Positions 1 to 14,000 of a stretch of 64,000 bases of DNA are shown piece by piece. Made by a program: the position numbers and the translations under genes. This DNA is from Toxoplasma gondii ME49. Its lineage: Eukaryota; Apicomplexa; Conoidasida; Eucoccidiorida; Sarcocystidae. The stretch's first letter is position 1. Every line of letters starts with the position of its first letter. The stretch covers positions 5,048,289 to 5,112,288 of the forward strand of contig NC_031479.1 in assembly GCF_000006565.2 (NCBI RefSeq), read 5' to 3'. The notes below the pieces were generated by a model. The model worked only from the letters and a program-made list of their open reading frames with translations. It had not been told where the DNA came from and ran no database searches.

Positions 1-201
1 TATATATATATACATATGTATGTAGCGAGTAAGAGATGGGTTTTGAGACCAGTGCAATTTCAGCGTGGGCCCGACGCAGGGGCTGTGGGCAGCAGGCCTG
101 TATGTGCGCCAAGAGAAAGACCATGCGTAAGTCACCACGCCCTTAGGTCGGGAAGGATCCGCATCCTGAGTCACGACAAAGAGGCTGGATGCAATGCCTG
201 T

Positions 202-208
202 CATATAC

Positions 209-241
<33 letters not shown>

Positions 242-285
242 AATGTATATGTATATATATATGTATGTATATAAATGTATAAATG
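202..285. repeat. AT-rich microsatellite in an intron
   Basis: Interrupted (TA)n/TATG tract. It lies upstream of the first recognisable exon (402) of the left-edge gene, so it is most likely intronic. The rest of 1-401 shows no coding signal beyond short chance frames. A pyrimidine-rich acceptor ending in TTTCAG closes the intron at 401. Confidence 0.8.
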
Positions 286-401
286 TATTCACGTGAGAGA
301 ACCTGCACATATGCGTGTGTGTACGGCTGCGTGCTTGTACACGAACCGATGGAGACCTGGAGTTGATTCGACTTTTTTCCTGGAACGACTCCTGGTTTCA
401 G

Positions 402-3400
402 ACACTCCCCATGGACGTAGGTCCTTCAGCTGCGGCGCGCGCAGCGTCTGCGGCGAGTCCGGCGGCTGTCGGGGATGGAACTTCTGCCTCGAGTTTCAAG
501 GGCGACTTGATGTATGTGGAGCTGTTCGAAGCAGTCGACAGGCTCCAAGATGGTCACGTCAAGCTTCTCAATCTTTCCAGGGAGTGGCTGAACAGCCTCC
601 TGCCTCACGTTCTCAAGAAAGTCAACCGAGTCAGGTGAGTCCGAACGAATTTTCGGTGCAGTCCCAGTCACCTCAGGCGTTCAAGTCTTTGCGATGGAAC
701 AGGCAACAACGGGCAGACGGCGCAGCGCAGCGGCGTCTGTGCTGCACATCAGCACTGAACTGTATTTTTGGCTGCTCGTCGCGGGTGCCGCAGACTAAAC
801 AGGTCTCCGGGGTTATTTAAACTCGAGTCGAGTCTTTGTAGTGGAATACTCGCTTCACTCCCGCGTTCTGCTACAGTGTAAACACTTGAGATGGCAGCAC
901 GTGTATTGGCACCTGGCGGGAGAACGAGAAATCCGATAAGAGGAAACATGCGGGCAGCTTAAAGATTCTCTCGACTTTTTCGTTCGTGACTCGATCCTCA
1001 AGCTCCGCTCTCTCCAGCCGCTGCGTCTCGATCTACGTCCGCGGTTCGCGTGTCTTCTTCCTCTCATCTGTCTCTTCACCTGGTTTTCCTTCTCCGACTT
1101 CTTTTCCCTGTCAACCCAATTTGGCCTCTGCGTTGACCTCCGTCTCTCTGTTCACGTTTTTCTCCGTTTCTCAGCTATGGCGTCATGACGGTGTCGGAAC
1201 TTGAGCAGCATTTGCGGCTGAATCCTTCGTTACCTCGCACGCGGCAAGTGCTCGCGATTCCGTTTGTCGGAAAAGACACCCCGAGTCACGCGTCGGAGTT
1301 CGCCCATCCAGACATCGTCATCGGCACCACGATCCTGAGTTTTAGGTACCAGGGTCTGCGTTTCTTCGACTTCCTCGCGGTGCTCGCCGACTTGCAAGAC
1401 CGGCTGGAGTCTCAATTCTCCTTCGGACCTCTCTCGTCTCGACCCCCGGTGCGCGAGTACGTCCAGTGGGTCGTTCACGCAGGAGGCAGCGTGAGAGGTA
1501 CGCAGCGCCGGATCGACAAAGATACGGCTTGGATGCGGAGTCTCCTTCTCAGGGCGCAGCGGCGACGAAACAGAGACGCTGGAGCGTCGGACGAGGCCCG
1601 CGAACAAGTGAAGACGACCGCCGCGACTAAGGCGTCGACGTCGGGGACAGAAAGCACGGAAACGTCGGAGGGAAGGTCGAGTGGAGATGAGCGGCTCGTG
1701 ACGACAACGGTCCACTGCGAAAGAAACGAGAAGAAATCTCGGTTTCGTAGGTTGCGGAGTTTCGGCACTCGCCGCCGATCTCTACGCTCTCTCGCCTCTC
1801 CAACCTTGACGACGGCTTCTCTGAACGGATCTTCTTCTCCTAACGGGTCTTCTGCTTCGTCTGCGGGGTCGAGTGCGTTGCTGGCTCATGTGTATCCGCC
1901 GGACGTGGACGAGCACGGCGGCCGGACGACGACGCGCGACCTTGACGTTCTTCTGTTTCAGAAGATCTGGCCCCTGGACCTGTTGGATGTCTCCGACCGC
2001 GAGCACGTCGACTGTCTGTACAGGCTCCTCTGGCGAGAGCCTCTCGTGATTGCCGCGTATCTCTTCCGCCTGATCTTCCCCGCGACGCTCGAGTACGCAG
2101 GGCAGCAGCTGTCGGCGTCTGGGCAGGAAATTGGCGGCAGCATGCTTTTCCCGATTCGTCTGGGCTTCTCCGGCACACCTTCGGATCTCCTCCCGATCGA
2201 AATGGGCGCGTGCAACTACGAGGCCGGGACGGACGGCAAGATGGTCAAGTGCCTCACAGACCCCGCCGTGCTCTCCTTCCAACTCCTGCAAGACGACTGG
2301 ACGGTCGACGCTCTCCTCGACTTTGTCGCGAAGAACGCGGGCGGCGGCGAAAGACGCAGAGGCCCCGAGAAGCTCCAGGGCCTCTCCGAAAACAGCGGCG
2401 TCGAACGCACCGAGAACAAGAGCAATGCGAGCCGCTGGAGACGCGGTGGGCGCAAGGCAGACGGCGAAGAAGACGAGAAGAGCCGCTTCGGAAGGCCCCT
2501 TGTCCTCATTGACACGGGGGCGCTGATCACGGGGAAATCGAATTTGGAAGTCGCGGCCATTCTTCTCTCTCGGGGCCTACCAGACATGGAGGGAGTTGTC
2601 TTCTTAGACGAACAAGACAGGCAAATGGTCCTCATGCGAGAAGACTGGCGTATCGTCAAACTCGCGCAATGCGGCATCGCCGTCGACAAACGCTTCACCT
2701 TCTACGACCATGTCCACACCACTGGCCAAGTGAGTGTAGCACGCGAGGGAAGGAAACGCGCGAGATTCGGGGAAGAGAAGAGACTTCCAGCGTTCGCCGC
2801 GGGGTTGGAAGGCTTCCTCTGAGGCAAAGAACGCTCTGTTCGGTCTGCTGATGTCTCGCACTCTTTCTCGATCTATGTGGTTCTTCGTTTCTCCGCTCGA
2901 CCTCGTTCTCTCTTCCTCCTCCCGCTGTCTTTTGTCTCTGCATCTGTGCCTACTGCGTTGACTTCCATCTCCTCTCGCTATTGTGCGAATCTCTGTCGTT
3001 TCCTAGGATATCAAGCAGGCTCCAGACGCGACGGCGTTTCTCACGATTGGGAAGGACATGGCTTTCCGGGACTACGCGCAGGGTGCGTGGCGCATGCGTC
3101 AGATCGGGCAAGGACAGAAAATCTGTCTGCTCGTTCCACCGGAAATCGGAGAACTCGTTGTGAAGCACGCGCGACTTGCGCAGACTCTGCGTTTCAACGA
3201 GACGCTTTTCCCTCAAGAAGAAAAGCCAGCGTCGTCGCCTCATAGCTCCACTCTAAATCGTGGACCTCCTGGATCTCGCCTTGCTCTCCCCCCCTTCCCT
3301 TCCTCCACTGGATCAGGTTGCTTCTCTTCTTCAGACGTTTCCTTCTCTTCGTCAAGTTCGTCTTCCGTCTGTGCCCTCTCTCCGTTTCCTGCTGGGGGGC

Positions 3401-6400
3401 TGTCTCCTGGGCCGCTGTCGGGTGAGGCCCTGAGTGTGGGGTGCCGCGAGGCTGTGGAGGGGCGTCGGAAGGCTCTGAGTCGAGAGCAGGTTGCGCGCGG
3501 TTTACAGGAGATCTGCAGTTGGCTGGTGGTGCGGTCAATTGCGAATGAGTCTCTGCAGGCACGGCTTTTGTCCCAGCAGAATTTGATGAACGTCTGGAGG
3601 AAGCAGGCGTACAGTCGGCTGCAGACAGACCACTCGTCCATCGGGACTTCCGAGACGTCCTGTCTCCTCTTGCGGTGTCTGGACGTCTTCCGCGAGAAAA
3701 TCGAGTTCTCCATTCCCACTCGCGCACCCGTTCTCCTCTCTCAACACGAGAAGCTCACAGCGATGGCTGAGGCGCATGCAAGCCTGCTCGACGATGCAGC
3801 GCCGGAGGAGAGCGACAGGGCTCGACGCGAGGTCGTCTCGATTCTGTCCAGAGTCGAACAACAGAGCGACGACGCCCGCGAGCACAAAATGCGCAACAAC
3901 TTCCTCGGAGCCGCTCATGGATTCACCGAAGGCGCCTTTGAAGGTGCCGACGCTGCGCGTATCGACGCCATGGAAGCCGAGGTCGAGCAAGAGCAGGAAC
4001 AGGAGCAAGAACAAGAGCAGGTCAGGACAGAACGAAATGTGCAAGCCTAGTTCCAGGGGTGTGCTAATCTTTCGCATGACGCCCGCAGAAACAAGCAGCA
4101 TGTATTCGTTCTCTGCCTTTCCTCATCTTGTTCTTGTATGCGTCGTGATGTTTGTGTCGCAGTTATCTTGGCAACTGTTCAGGGCGGTTCCGTCGTGTGT
4201 CTGTAGCGGTGGTCCCCAGACAGACCGCGTTTCGAAGCGTCGTTGTCGTTGCTGCATGTTCAGGAGCAGGAGCAGGAGATTGAGCAGGAGAAGGAAGAAG
4301 AGCGAGTTCCAGAGGTCGAAGAGGCGGCTGCCTCTCTCAAGTATTCGCGCGCAGACCAGGATCAGAAGCCGTGGCACCTCCACACGCTGGCGGGGACGCC
4401 CGACTCGCGCTCCCAGGCGTTCTATCCCTGCGCCGAGTGGACGATCTTTCACAAACTGTCTCAGAGACCGGGGAAGACTCTTCCGTTCCCCTCGAGCTTC
4501 CTGGTGTCTGCGAATCACTTCCGACCGTCCTGGAGCTTCCACTCTCACCGGCGCCTGAAGAACGTGATCATCGTCATGGAGTGGCTTCCAGACTGGGACT
4601 GTGGAGTCGCAGGGGCTGAAGGCTCTCGAGGCGAGGTCCGCGACGACTGCGAGGAGTCGAGGGAAAGGCGCGAACGCGAAGAAAGCGAGAGACGAAGACG
4701 CGTCCAGGAGATCTTCGACTTGCTTGACACGCGACGACGAGGCGTCATCGAAGAACGCGCCTTGCCCGAGTTCCTTCGCGCATACCTCCTCGAAGTAGGG
4801 ACGGAAGAGGAAGCTCAGATCCTCGCGCATCTCGTGCTTCAGAGGATTCGCCAGCGGCGACGTCGAGAGCAGCAGTCTCGGCGTCTGCCGGCTTCAACCG
4901 CAGCAGAGTCTTCGTCTTCTTCTTTGCCTCCTGACGCGCCTTCGCTTCTTGCGCGGGCGTCGCACCGTGTGGGCTCTGCCGTGGGCACAATGAATCCGTT
5001 GAACTTGCGAAGTCGGAGGCCTTCTTCGGCCGCCTCGCCTTCTTCCTCGGACCCCCCGAGAAGTGTACCCAGTCTCGCCTTGTCCTCCGCGGAGACGGCG
5101 TGGACGCAGACACATGCAGAAACGAGCCGGCCGAACGGCGTCGAGTCGTTTGCGGCTCTCTTTGGCGAGAGCGAGAAGCCGAGGCGCGCGACCGAGAAGC
5201 AGCACGACACAGATGAACTGCTCTTCGAGCCGGACCCGTTCTCGCTGTTTGAGTCTCAGCTGGAAGTTGCCGCGAGGAAGGAGAAATCTGGAGAAGCCTC
5301 TGGGCACTCAGACCTCCTGTCGAGCAACTTGAGCTTTTCGGAGCCTTCTGGCGGTGTGGTGGATCTCCACGGTCCCTTCCGGAACGAGGCGACAAAGGGT
5401 GCATGCAGTTTGAAGGCGCGGGACGCAGGTGCCGCCGGGGGCCAAGAGTCGGGGAAGCCACGCCGCGATGCCAAGCTTGAAATTTCTGTCGAGGAGTTGA
5501 TCTACGCTCTCTCGGATGCGCTGCTCTTCCAGGAAGAACCGAATCACTTTTACGTCGTTCTCACGCTCGAGGAAGCGGAAGGCGTTCGCGCTGCGCTGCA
5601 TGTCATGCAGCAACATAACTGTTCTTCTCTCGTTCAGGGAAAGCGATGTGCCGTCGCCCTCCGAAATCTCTCTGCTCGCTTTCAGACCGTCGATGCTTCG
5701 CCTCTTTTCCAAATGAAAAAACGCAGGGTAAGACGGCCGCCCGCGCCGAAGGGAATTCGTTTGGGCGCTTGGTGTGCCGGTAAAAGCCGCGGCGCTGCTT
5801 GTTGGGCTTTTCCTCTTGAGATGCGATGTGCCTCAGTGCATCGTCGAACTGTTTTTGGGGGGGCCTTCTAGTGATCATTTCGAGGCTTCTCGCCGAGTTC
5901 TTTCTTTATCCATTTCCATCTCTTCAGCGTACTCGACCTGGCGATACCATGTCTTTTTGTCGCTCCAGTCCACGCACCGTCCTCATCTGTCCTCCTCTTC
6001 TCTCTTTTCTCTCTTCCTTCACTCTCCCTTCACTCTCTCTCTCATTTCAGCTTTTCCGCGCTTGTTTTCGGATTTCGTCTGGTGTTTGTTTTTCTGTGCA
6101 GCTCGCGTCGTTGGTCGGGGTGCAGTCGCAGATGATCCACGCATGTGCGCGGTTCCTGAACAGTTGTTTGCTTTACTCAAACAGACACATTTCCCTCTTG
6201 CTCCAGGCGTTCGAGAAGACGCCATGTCGAGAGAGGGAGGAGTTTTTCTTTGCAGTCCGTCAGTGCCGGCGCCGAAATCAGGCAGTCGACTGGCGCCTTC
6301 TGCCCATCTCGCGGCTTTTCTCAAGCACGGAAGACCTCGCCGTTCTCCAGGGACGGTGTCTGCTCGCAGGTCGCCTCCGCGCGCTCCTCAGAGACAAGCA

Positions 6401-8450
6401 CATGTCTGCCTCCGACGCGTTCCGGGCCTTCGACGTCGTCCGGCGCGGCTCGCTGCATGCGGCCGAGCTCGTCGCGGGGCTCCAGTGGATCGGCGTGAGG
6501 CAGCTCCCGGAGAAGGTGGACCCTCAGCGCGTGGCGGAGCTTTTGCGGTTCTTCGATGTCGACCGAGACGGCGTCATCAGCGAAGCCGACTTTATCGCCG
6601 TCGTTGGCGGCCAGCTGCCGGGCCAGCCAGAGGGGGCGATCGTAGCTGACGCAAACGGGCCCGCGGGGGCCCCAGCGACTGCCCCTGGGGCTCCAGGCCC
6701 CCAGGATCGGGGACCGGGCGAGAGCGGGCCTCCAGGCCCAGCCCTCGCGCCGGTCCCCGGCGTGGGTGAGCGGGTCTTTGGCGCGGTCGTCGGAGATACT
6801 TCGCCCGTCGCGGGGCGCGCACCCGACACCGCAGCGCCACTCTGGAAGGTCCTGGGTGTGCGGCCCTGCACCGCGTCGATGGAGTTTGTGACCAAACTGA
6901 AGTTTCGGATCCAGCCCCACACGGCTTTCAAGAAGCTCTGGGAAGGCCGCGTGGTGTCTCTGGGCGGCGCGAGCTCTTCGAGTGTCTCCGACGCGAGTGG
7001 CTCGCCCCAGCAGCGCGTTCTGTCGATGTGGATGTGCGAGCAACTCGAAGGCCGGCACCGCGGTTTGATGAAGCGGAACCGCGAGAGGGTAGCCTTTGGA
7101 CATTTTGTGTGTCTAGGCCCGGACATGTCGAAAGCGATTGCAGGCGACGGCGCGTCGGGCGGCTCCAGTGCGCATGCGCCGGCTTCCGGCTTTTCTCCCT
7201 GTGTTTTGGAAATCACGGACCCGACGACATCAGTTATGTCCGAGAGCGTCGAGTTGCAGCGATTCATCGAGACCTTCTTTCCCCTGCCAGCGCGGTACCG
7301 GGTGCTCTGGCGGGGGCCTGGGGCCTCTGTATCAGGGGCGCTTCCCGCGAAGCAGACCTCGCTGGCCGCCTCGTCTCTCACGCTCTGGGTGGGAGTCCCT
7401 CCATCCTCGCTGTTTGTCTGCCTGGGAGTCGCCGTGACTGCCACCGGGAGCGCAAGCCCCGCCCCCAATGCGCTTCGCTGCGTGCCAAGAAAGTGGATTC
7501 GAGACACGACTAGAAAGGCTCTCTATCTCGGCGAAAAGCGTGCGAACTTCACCACTTTCGGGGCAGGAGACGCAGACCTGGCCCTCCTCCTAGAAGCTGA
7601 AAAAAACCTCGCTCGCAAAAAGACCAAACGCCGGGACGACGACCTCGTCCTATGGAGCGTAGGCGAAATGGGCCTCATGGCCGCGACCGTCGGAGGAGAA
7701 GACGAGTCCAGTATGAAGGCCGCAAACGCCCCGGGGCCGGTACCCCTCGCGGGCGCCAGCACAGGTATGCACAGGTTTTTGTAGGGCGGGGAAGGGGAAA
7801 AAACGGAGATGACGGGGAGGAAAAAGGAAGTAGTTTTAGCACTCATGCTTAGCTGGGTCGCGAGCGGGAAACGCGGAGTAGTCCAGTATCCCGTGTGAGG
7901 GTCGCGCGCATGTTGAGGGTGTTCTTCGCAGGTCGTGAACTAAAACAGAGCGAGGGGGTGGGGAACAATTGTTCAATCAAAGTGTCACGAGAGGACTCTG
8001 CTGGTCGCAGGACTCCGTGCCTGTCGCTTCCTCCAGTAGAAACAAGTTCACAGCTCCGTCGGAGTCCCTGTACGCTTTCTTGATGTTTCCACCGATCCTG
8101 AAAGGTTTGGGGTGTGCACCGAGTACATGTTGTGTCAACTTCGTGCTCTGCATGCGAATTAGTCCACTGTGTACTTCCATGGAAACCAAAGGAGCAAAGG
8201 GCGATATGTGCAAGCGTGCACGCGTTTTCTCTCGCGTGTGGTGTCTCTCTTTCTAGGCGGTGTCGTTTGGGGCGACTTCCTGTCTCCGTCTTTCCGGCTA
8301 GAGCCGGAGCGCCCCCGGCCATTGTCTGGGGGCCTGACTGGACCTTCAGGTCCGCAAGATCTCCTCACCACCAAAGAGCCTGAAGGAGATACCTGTCGAG
8401 CGGCGGCCCTCATTCCTCATCTCGTGCCGAGAGCCAAAGGCGGGTGGTAG
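402..8450 (+). CDS. DUF3638/DUF3645-family giant protein with EF-hand and Vps62-like tail (5' truncated)
   Basis: Exons 402-634, 1175-2729, 3007-4020, 4264-5727, 6102-7764 (acceptor at 6051 is also possible) and 8257-8450 join in consistent phase to 2040 residues; the 5' end lies left of the window. Around 2500-3130 the protein reads LIDTGALITG, then VHTTGQDIKQ across an intron, then AWRMRQIGQGQ. This matches the helicase-like core of the DUF3638 family in its VHTTGxDIKQ branch. Exon 4264 carries FYPCAEWTIFHKL and FRPSWSFHS, typical of the same family. Near 6555 an EF-hand loop (DVDRDGVISEADF) follows a weaker EF-like stretch. The tail has WVGVPPSSLFVCLGVAVTA and LRCVP, resembling DUF946/Vps62 repeats. 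An intron at 4021-4263 interrupts a Gln-Glu repeat. Family members are often labelled ubiquitinyl hydrolase, but biochemical function is not established. The family call is firm; the Vps62 similarity is tentative. Confidence 0.88.
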
Positions 8451-11015
8451 AATTAGCAAACAGTCTCTAGAAGAAAGTCGTTTTCCTTCGTTTTCCTCAG
8501 GGGTGCAGGGCCTGAAGAAAGCAACGAAGGCCAACTGCCCAGGGAGCTGGTCGTGCCGCAAAGTGCCGCCGTTCCTGTTTATTCGGGCCTTCTCTTTTTG
8601 GTAGGACGCAACAAGGAACCGCTCTGAAGACTCACGATGGAGGAGACACACCCGGAAGAAACGCGTTTGGCGGTAGCATTTCTAAGGACGCCTGGGAGAC
8701 GCTGAGAGGAGCATGAATGGTACTTAGCACGGGAGAGTAAAAATCGGACCAAGAGGCTGAAGCGGGTGCACGCGAGCGCTAGCGAGGTGATGTCCAGTTT
8801 TTTTTTTGGTTTTTTCGTCTGTATGGGCGATCTGTCATCGGTGAGTAAATATGTCTTGTTCTCTCCCTTGTGTAAATGTTAGATGTGTGCCGCAGTAACA
8901 CAGTCAGTGCGATGTCACAACAAGGTTGTTGATGGTGAAAACAGTGGCTGGCCAAACATACCAACAAGGGATAGTCGCGGGAGCTGTTTCTGGTAGAGCA
9001 GTCAAGCACGCACCAGTTCACAAAGACATGCACGATCGAAAGCTGAAGGCGACGTGCCTACGTTAATTACGGTGTTTACTGTTCACAGCTTCCAGGCCAG
9101 CATGAGATCTGTTAGGATATAGTAGTCCACTTTAGTTTATCTGGGCAGTCCAGAGAGGCGGTGCGAAAGAACGGAACCATGGACCTGCTTTCCACTTGTC
9201 CCTTGGCTTCACTGAATTTTCGGCGCTCACTGCCTGCAGTATCCCTCTACACAGACGATCTAAATCTTTCGGTTTCTTTGTTTGACCAATTCGTCTGTGC
9301 CGACCTTCCTCACACTGCCAGATGCTCTACTGTAGCGAGACGTCTGTCTTAGCTATGTAAGGTGCCATGGTGCCTGCACATCAGCGAACTCTAATAGTTG
9401 CAAATGTCGCCGAAAATTCTTTTCCCTCGCATGCGTGCGGCAGGCCCTCCAAATATAGCAAAGTCGTGGACTATTGGACCGATGTGACTATAACGAATTT
9501 CGTGGCTCCACGTGGTTGAGAGATTGTGCAGGTCCACCACGTTTGTCGCTGGATAGCAGATCCTCTAAACAAGTCACCTGCTTATTGTTACGGTGAAGGG
9601 GCTTATGTTAGGAGCATAAAAGCGGTCGGAGGCGTTCTTTCCCGGGGACCTTCCGCGGATGTCGAAAGCGGTATGCCGTCACAGGTCCGTCTGTGGTTTC
9701 GGTGACAAAGACAAGACTTTTCCGACATCGTGCAGTTGAAGGCTTTTCCAGTCGAGGTTCAGCAGACTTTCAACAGACCACTGAACACGTTCCCCTGGCA
9801 CTTCTATGCGTAGGTACGGAAACAGTAGATCCACTGTGGATTCATTCACCTTTAACCTGTCTATACTGAGAGACCAGAACCTCATTCTGTCTCCCAAGCT
9901 CGAGCGTCGAAAACACACTGACTTCTACCTCTCTCCTCGGCACCCCTCCCGCAGAAAACTCGTCACACGGTGGCGACTCCGCTCCCTGGAGGACACCACA
10001 CACCACATTACGTTTAGAACTCGTCGGCACTAACAAACGGGAACGAAAATTACAAGTAATCACTAAAACACTACAATTCAGCCAATGCATTACCCCCTGT
10101 CCACACTAAGACTGATCCTGTCGGTTGATACGGCAATCCGCCTTCGCTTTGTAGTTGCTCAAAGGCATTCTCTGTCGATAGCGCGCAATTTCTGTTCTCG
10201 TCACAGTGGTGCTCATATTTCTCTTTTTTCCCCTTTTTCAAAAAATTAAAGTTCCGCACCTTATGGAATCCCTTTTAGCATCGCATAATATGCTAGAAGA
10301 TTCTCTTCAGGTACGATGGGGTGCCTCGCGGTTTATGTGTCCTCCGAAACCCGATAACTCTCTTTCTCCACGCTTTTTCTTCTTTATCGTGCGTTCAAAG
10401 GCGGAACCAGACCGCTGGTTGCCACTATCTCTCTGGCGCCTTCGAATTTTACAATACCCCAGCGCCGTGACGGTATCTGATGGCCCCCAACCTGTCGCAA
10501 GTACTCGCAAAACAGGCATTTAGAATGACAGAATGCGAAGAGGACACGCGACGATGATCACTAAAATGTTTCCTCCTTCTGAAGCTTCGACAGACACCGT
10601 AGAAGACGGTTTGTCATGACGGTAGCTCTCTGTTGCTGGCTGGCATGCTGTTATCATGTGACTGTGGAAGGGTCGTTAATCCTAAGTGTGTTCTCTCGCG
10701 AATCCGCATCGCAACAGCTTCCCGACAAAGATTAATTTGTTCGACATGTTGCGTGGAATGGGAAATTTTACCTTTTTTGTGTCGATCTAAGTTCTTGTTA
10801 TTCTACAAGCAACATACACCTTGTACGGTAGATTCGCTACTGCCTTATACCTTATTGCCGGACTGGTCTATGGTTAGACCCAACCGGCTGAAAATGCCCT
10901 TGCTTGCAACCACCTCCCTTCTCGGCACTGGCATGATCTCGTTGTGCCAGAAGTGACCTATGTAAAATAACGACAGATTTGCCCGAACCCCGTGTCCGCG
11001 ACTCGACCCTCTCAG
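8451..11015. other. Convergent intergenic region
   Basis: About 2.6 kb between two genes whose 3' ends face each other. It should hold both 3' UTRs. Only short unrelated open frames (up to 107 codons) are present, none with recognisable motifs or splice partners. I see no RNA gene. Confidence 0.7.
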
Positions 11016-14000
11016 CTACATGTCCTTCTTCCGCTCTGTCAAAAGCGAAAGAAGTAACTGAACACCTTCGCGCTGTGCCCGGTGCTCTTCGGCAGTGACT
11101 TGAAAGATGTCTTCACTGTAGCCACCGTTTCGGGCTCTTCGGGAAATCACCTTTTTCGCCGCGTCCACGTCAATTTCTCTCCAAAAAGACTCCGGGCGCC
11201 TCTGTGACCCAAGCCCCAGAGAGCACAGATCGGCAGCGGTGGTCGACTCAGCTGTTGCAGACAGAATGCGATGCACGCGCGCCTCCCCTGGAGAAAGCAT
11301 CTCGGCCAACGAAGGACGAGACGACGAAGAAGAAAGACGTGGAGGAAAAAAAAGAGACAAAGACGACGAGGACGGAGAGGACAGAGGAGGAGCCGGGGTA
11401 GGAAGCTCTTCTGTGAAAGACGCACTCTGCGAAGGACACAGTGGCGATTTAGAGACAGCGACGTGAGAGAAGCAAAGGGCGGCATCTATAGGACGAGGCA
11501 GCGTCTCTTCGCGGATGTCTCTGGTGGTGGTGGGAGTGTCTCCTGTCTCATTCTCGTGTACCGTTCTCCACGAGTCGGTCTCCGTAGTGTCTCGAGTCTT
11601 ATGGAGGGGCACATGCGCACTGAGTACGGATTTCGCTTGTTGAGTGCAGCGCCTCTTTCTTCCGGTCGTCCTCTCGTTTCTCTTATCTCCGTCTTCGGAT
11701 AAGAGACGAAAGAGATCCGCTTTGAAGAAAGGCCGACGCGCTCGCGTCCAGAGATGAAAGACGACAGAAAACCGCGGGGCGTAGAAAGACCAGCCGTGCG
11801 TGAACAGCCGCAGCGTCATCGTTTGCTCTTCCCCAAAGAACACAAAGTGAAGCCGAGGGTCGTATCCCACTTCTCGAGTCACACGCGCCGGACCAAAGGA
11901 GAAACCTGCTGCCCAAAACAGAGACTCGAGAGGGCGAAAACAATTCAAAGATCCAGAAGAAGACGGAGGCGCGAAAAAAGAAGGCGACGACCGAGCAGCA
12001 GACAGATCAGAGGAAGCTAGGAAGGACGGCGGTGCGGATTCTGCAGGCTTCGAAGGGCCTCCCTCGCTCGCGCCACATGCGGCCTCTGCAAACCCGCAGC
12101 AATGGAGGCAGGGACAGGAGCAGGCTGTCACCTGGTTCAAGCGATGTGTCGTTTTTTCTGGAACATCTCTCGCGTCAACGCCCAGGCCGGAACTCTCCGA
12201 CGAAGGGAAAGAAAGTGGAACTGTGGAAGCATCGGAAAACGAAGACGACGCGCAAGACAGCGAGGTAGAAGGCGAAGGGATAGGTGGCGACGAGGCCAGC
12301 AGAGACGAACATCCATCGTCGATGATATGCTCTTTTCTCGTCGACCCCTGCCCTGCTCCTCCTGACCCCATACATGCCGCCTTCAAGGTTGGACCTGGAA
12401 CTCGCAGCATTCGGCCTTTGGTACGAAGCAAGCCGTTTCTGTCAAAGTGTCCTGCACATAAAAGAATCCCCGGAAAGTATGTTTCGGGGAAGCTTAGCCT
12501 CGGAATCTCGTTGAGGGTCTCGTATTCGGCATTCTTTTCTCCTTCGCCTGTCTCGTCCCTCCCGACCGTCAGGATTTTTTTCTCCTTCCCTTCGTTTATT
12601 TTTGCTTGCAGCGGGAGAACGAGATCGCGACTGTCCTGGATCCCACGAGCAACAGGAGAGACTTCAGCTGAACTCGAGCTACAGACCTGCTGAGGGCAAA
12701 GTGTAGCGGGTCCATCCACCACTCCGGACCTCTCAGCCTCGCTGCTTGAGCACCAAGAATCACACGAAGAAGCAGTGAAACAAGAAGTCAAAGTGGGAGA
12801 TGAAGAAGAAGCAGAAGAAGTAAAAGGAGAAAGATAAGAAGTAGAAGAAGAGCTTGGTGAAGAACTGAAGGAAGACGTAGAAGTCGGGAAAGCGGAAGAG
12901 GCGGAGGACGAAGAAGTAGAAGAAGAGAGACAAGCTGAAGACGCAAAAGATGAAGAGGTAGACGAAGAGACAGGTGGAAGGGAGGAGAGAGTCTGTGCTG
13001 GTGGCAACAGTGAAATCAAAGACGGAGCAGCACAAGCCTCAGACAGGCAATTCGAAAACGAGGAAAATGCCTCCTGTCCGCTCGTCTGAGGAGGCCGAGG
13101 ATACTCAAAGAACGGCGTTCCTTCCTCGTAGCCAGGGGGGTATCCTGTCAAGATGACTTTTTCCGTTAGAAGCAACGAACTGCATGCAGAGCGAAGAAGA
13201 TCGAAGGATGTACCAGAAGAAGAGGCACCCCGATGCGGTGAAAAGGAAGAATGGGTAGACTGCGAAGACGCTTGAGCTCGTCTTCTCTCAGCCGAAAGAG
13301 CCGCTGCAAGTTTCAGCTGGCGGAGGAGAAAGCAATCAAAATGGGGGGCAAACCGCATGTGAGAATCAGTTTGGAGGAAAAGCTCGAGCCGCGTTTCCTC
13401 TCCACTTGTTCGTGCTTCTCGACTCGGCGACACCGGCAAAAGCCACTCGCAGATGGCTCGCGCTAAACAAGGCCCTCTGCTTTCTCGCCAGTCAAGAAAC
13501 GCTATGCGCATGCATGCTCGTTCGTCTTCCTCTTCGTCTTCTCTTGCTTCTTCCTCAATCCTCACGCTTCTCCTGTCGTCTCCTCTGTCTGGGGCATCTA
13601 CGTCCTCTTCTTCCCCTTTCCCTGAAGCACGCCTGATGTCTTCTCTCTCTGAGACTTGTTTTGAGGCCGGAGGTACTTCTGATTCAGAGGGCGACGAAGC
13701 CGGTAAAGGCGAAGAGCGGGAAAGAGGCGGCCGCCAAGAAGGAGCATGCACGGAGGACTCAAAGGAAGTGGAAGAACAAGAGGAAACCGGTGCTCGGCTC
13801 GTAGCATCGATTCTACTTGTGGTGCGTCTCTCCTTGATCTTTGGCATCAGAAGTTCAAGAACAGGAATCCGAAGTAGCTGGTGGGCTGTCTCTTGTTTGT
13901 GCTCTCTTTGTCTTGTCTGTTGACCTATGTCTTGGTCTTCACCTTTCCTCGAGTCTTCCACGACAAAAGAGAAACGCGCCTTGTCCTCTTCAGAAGGAAG

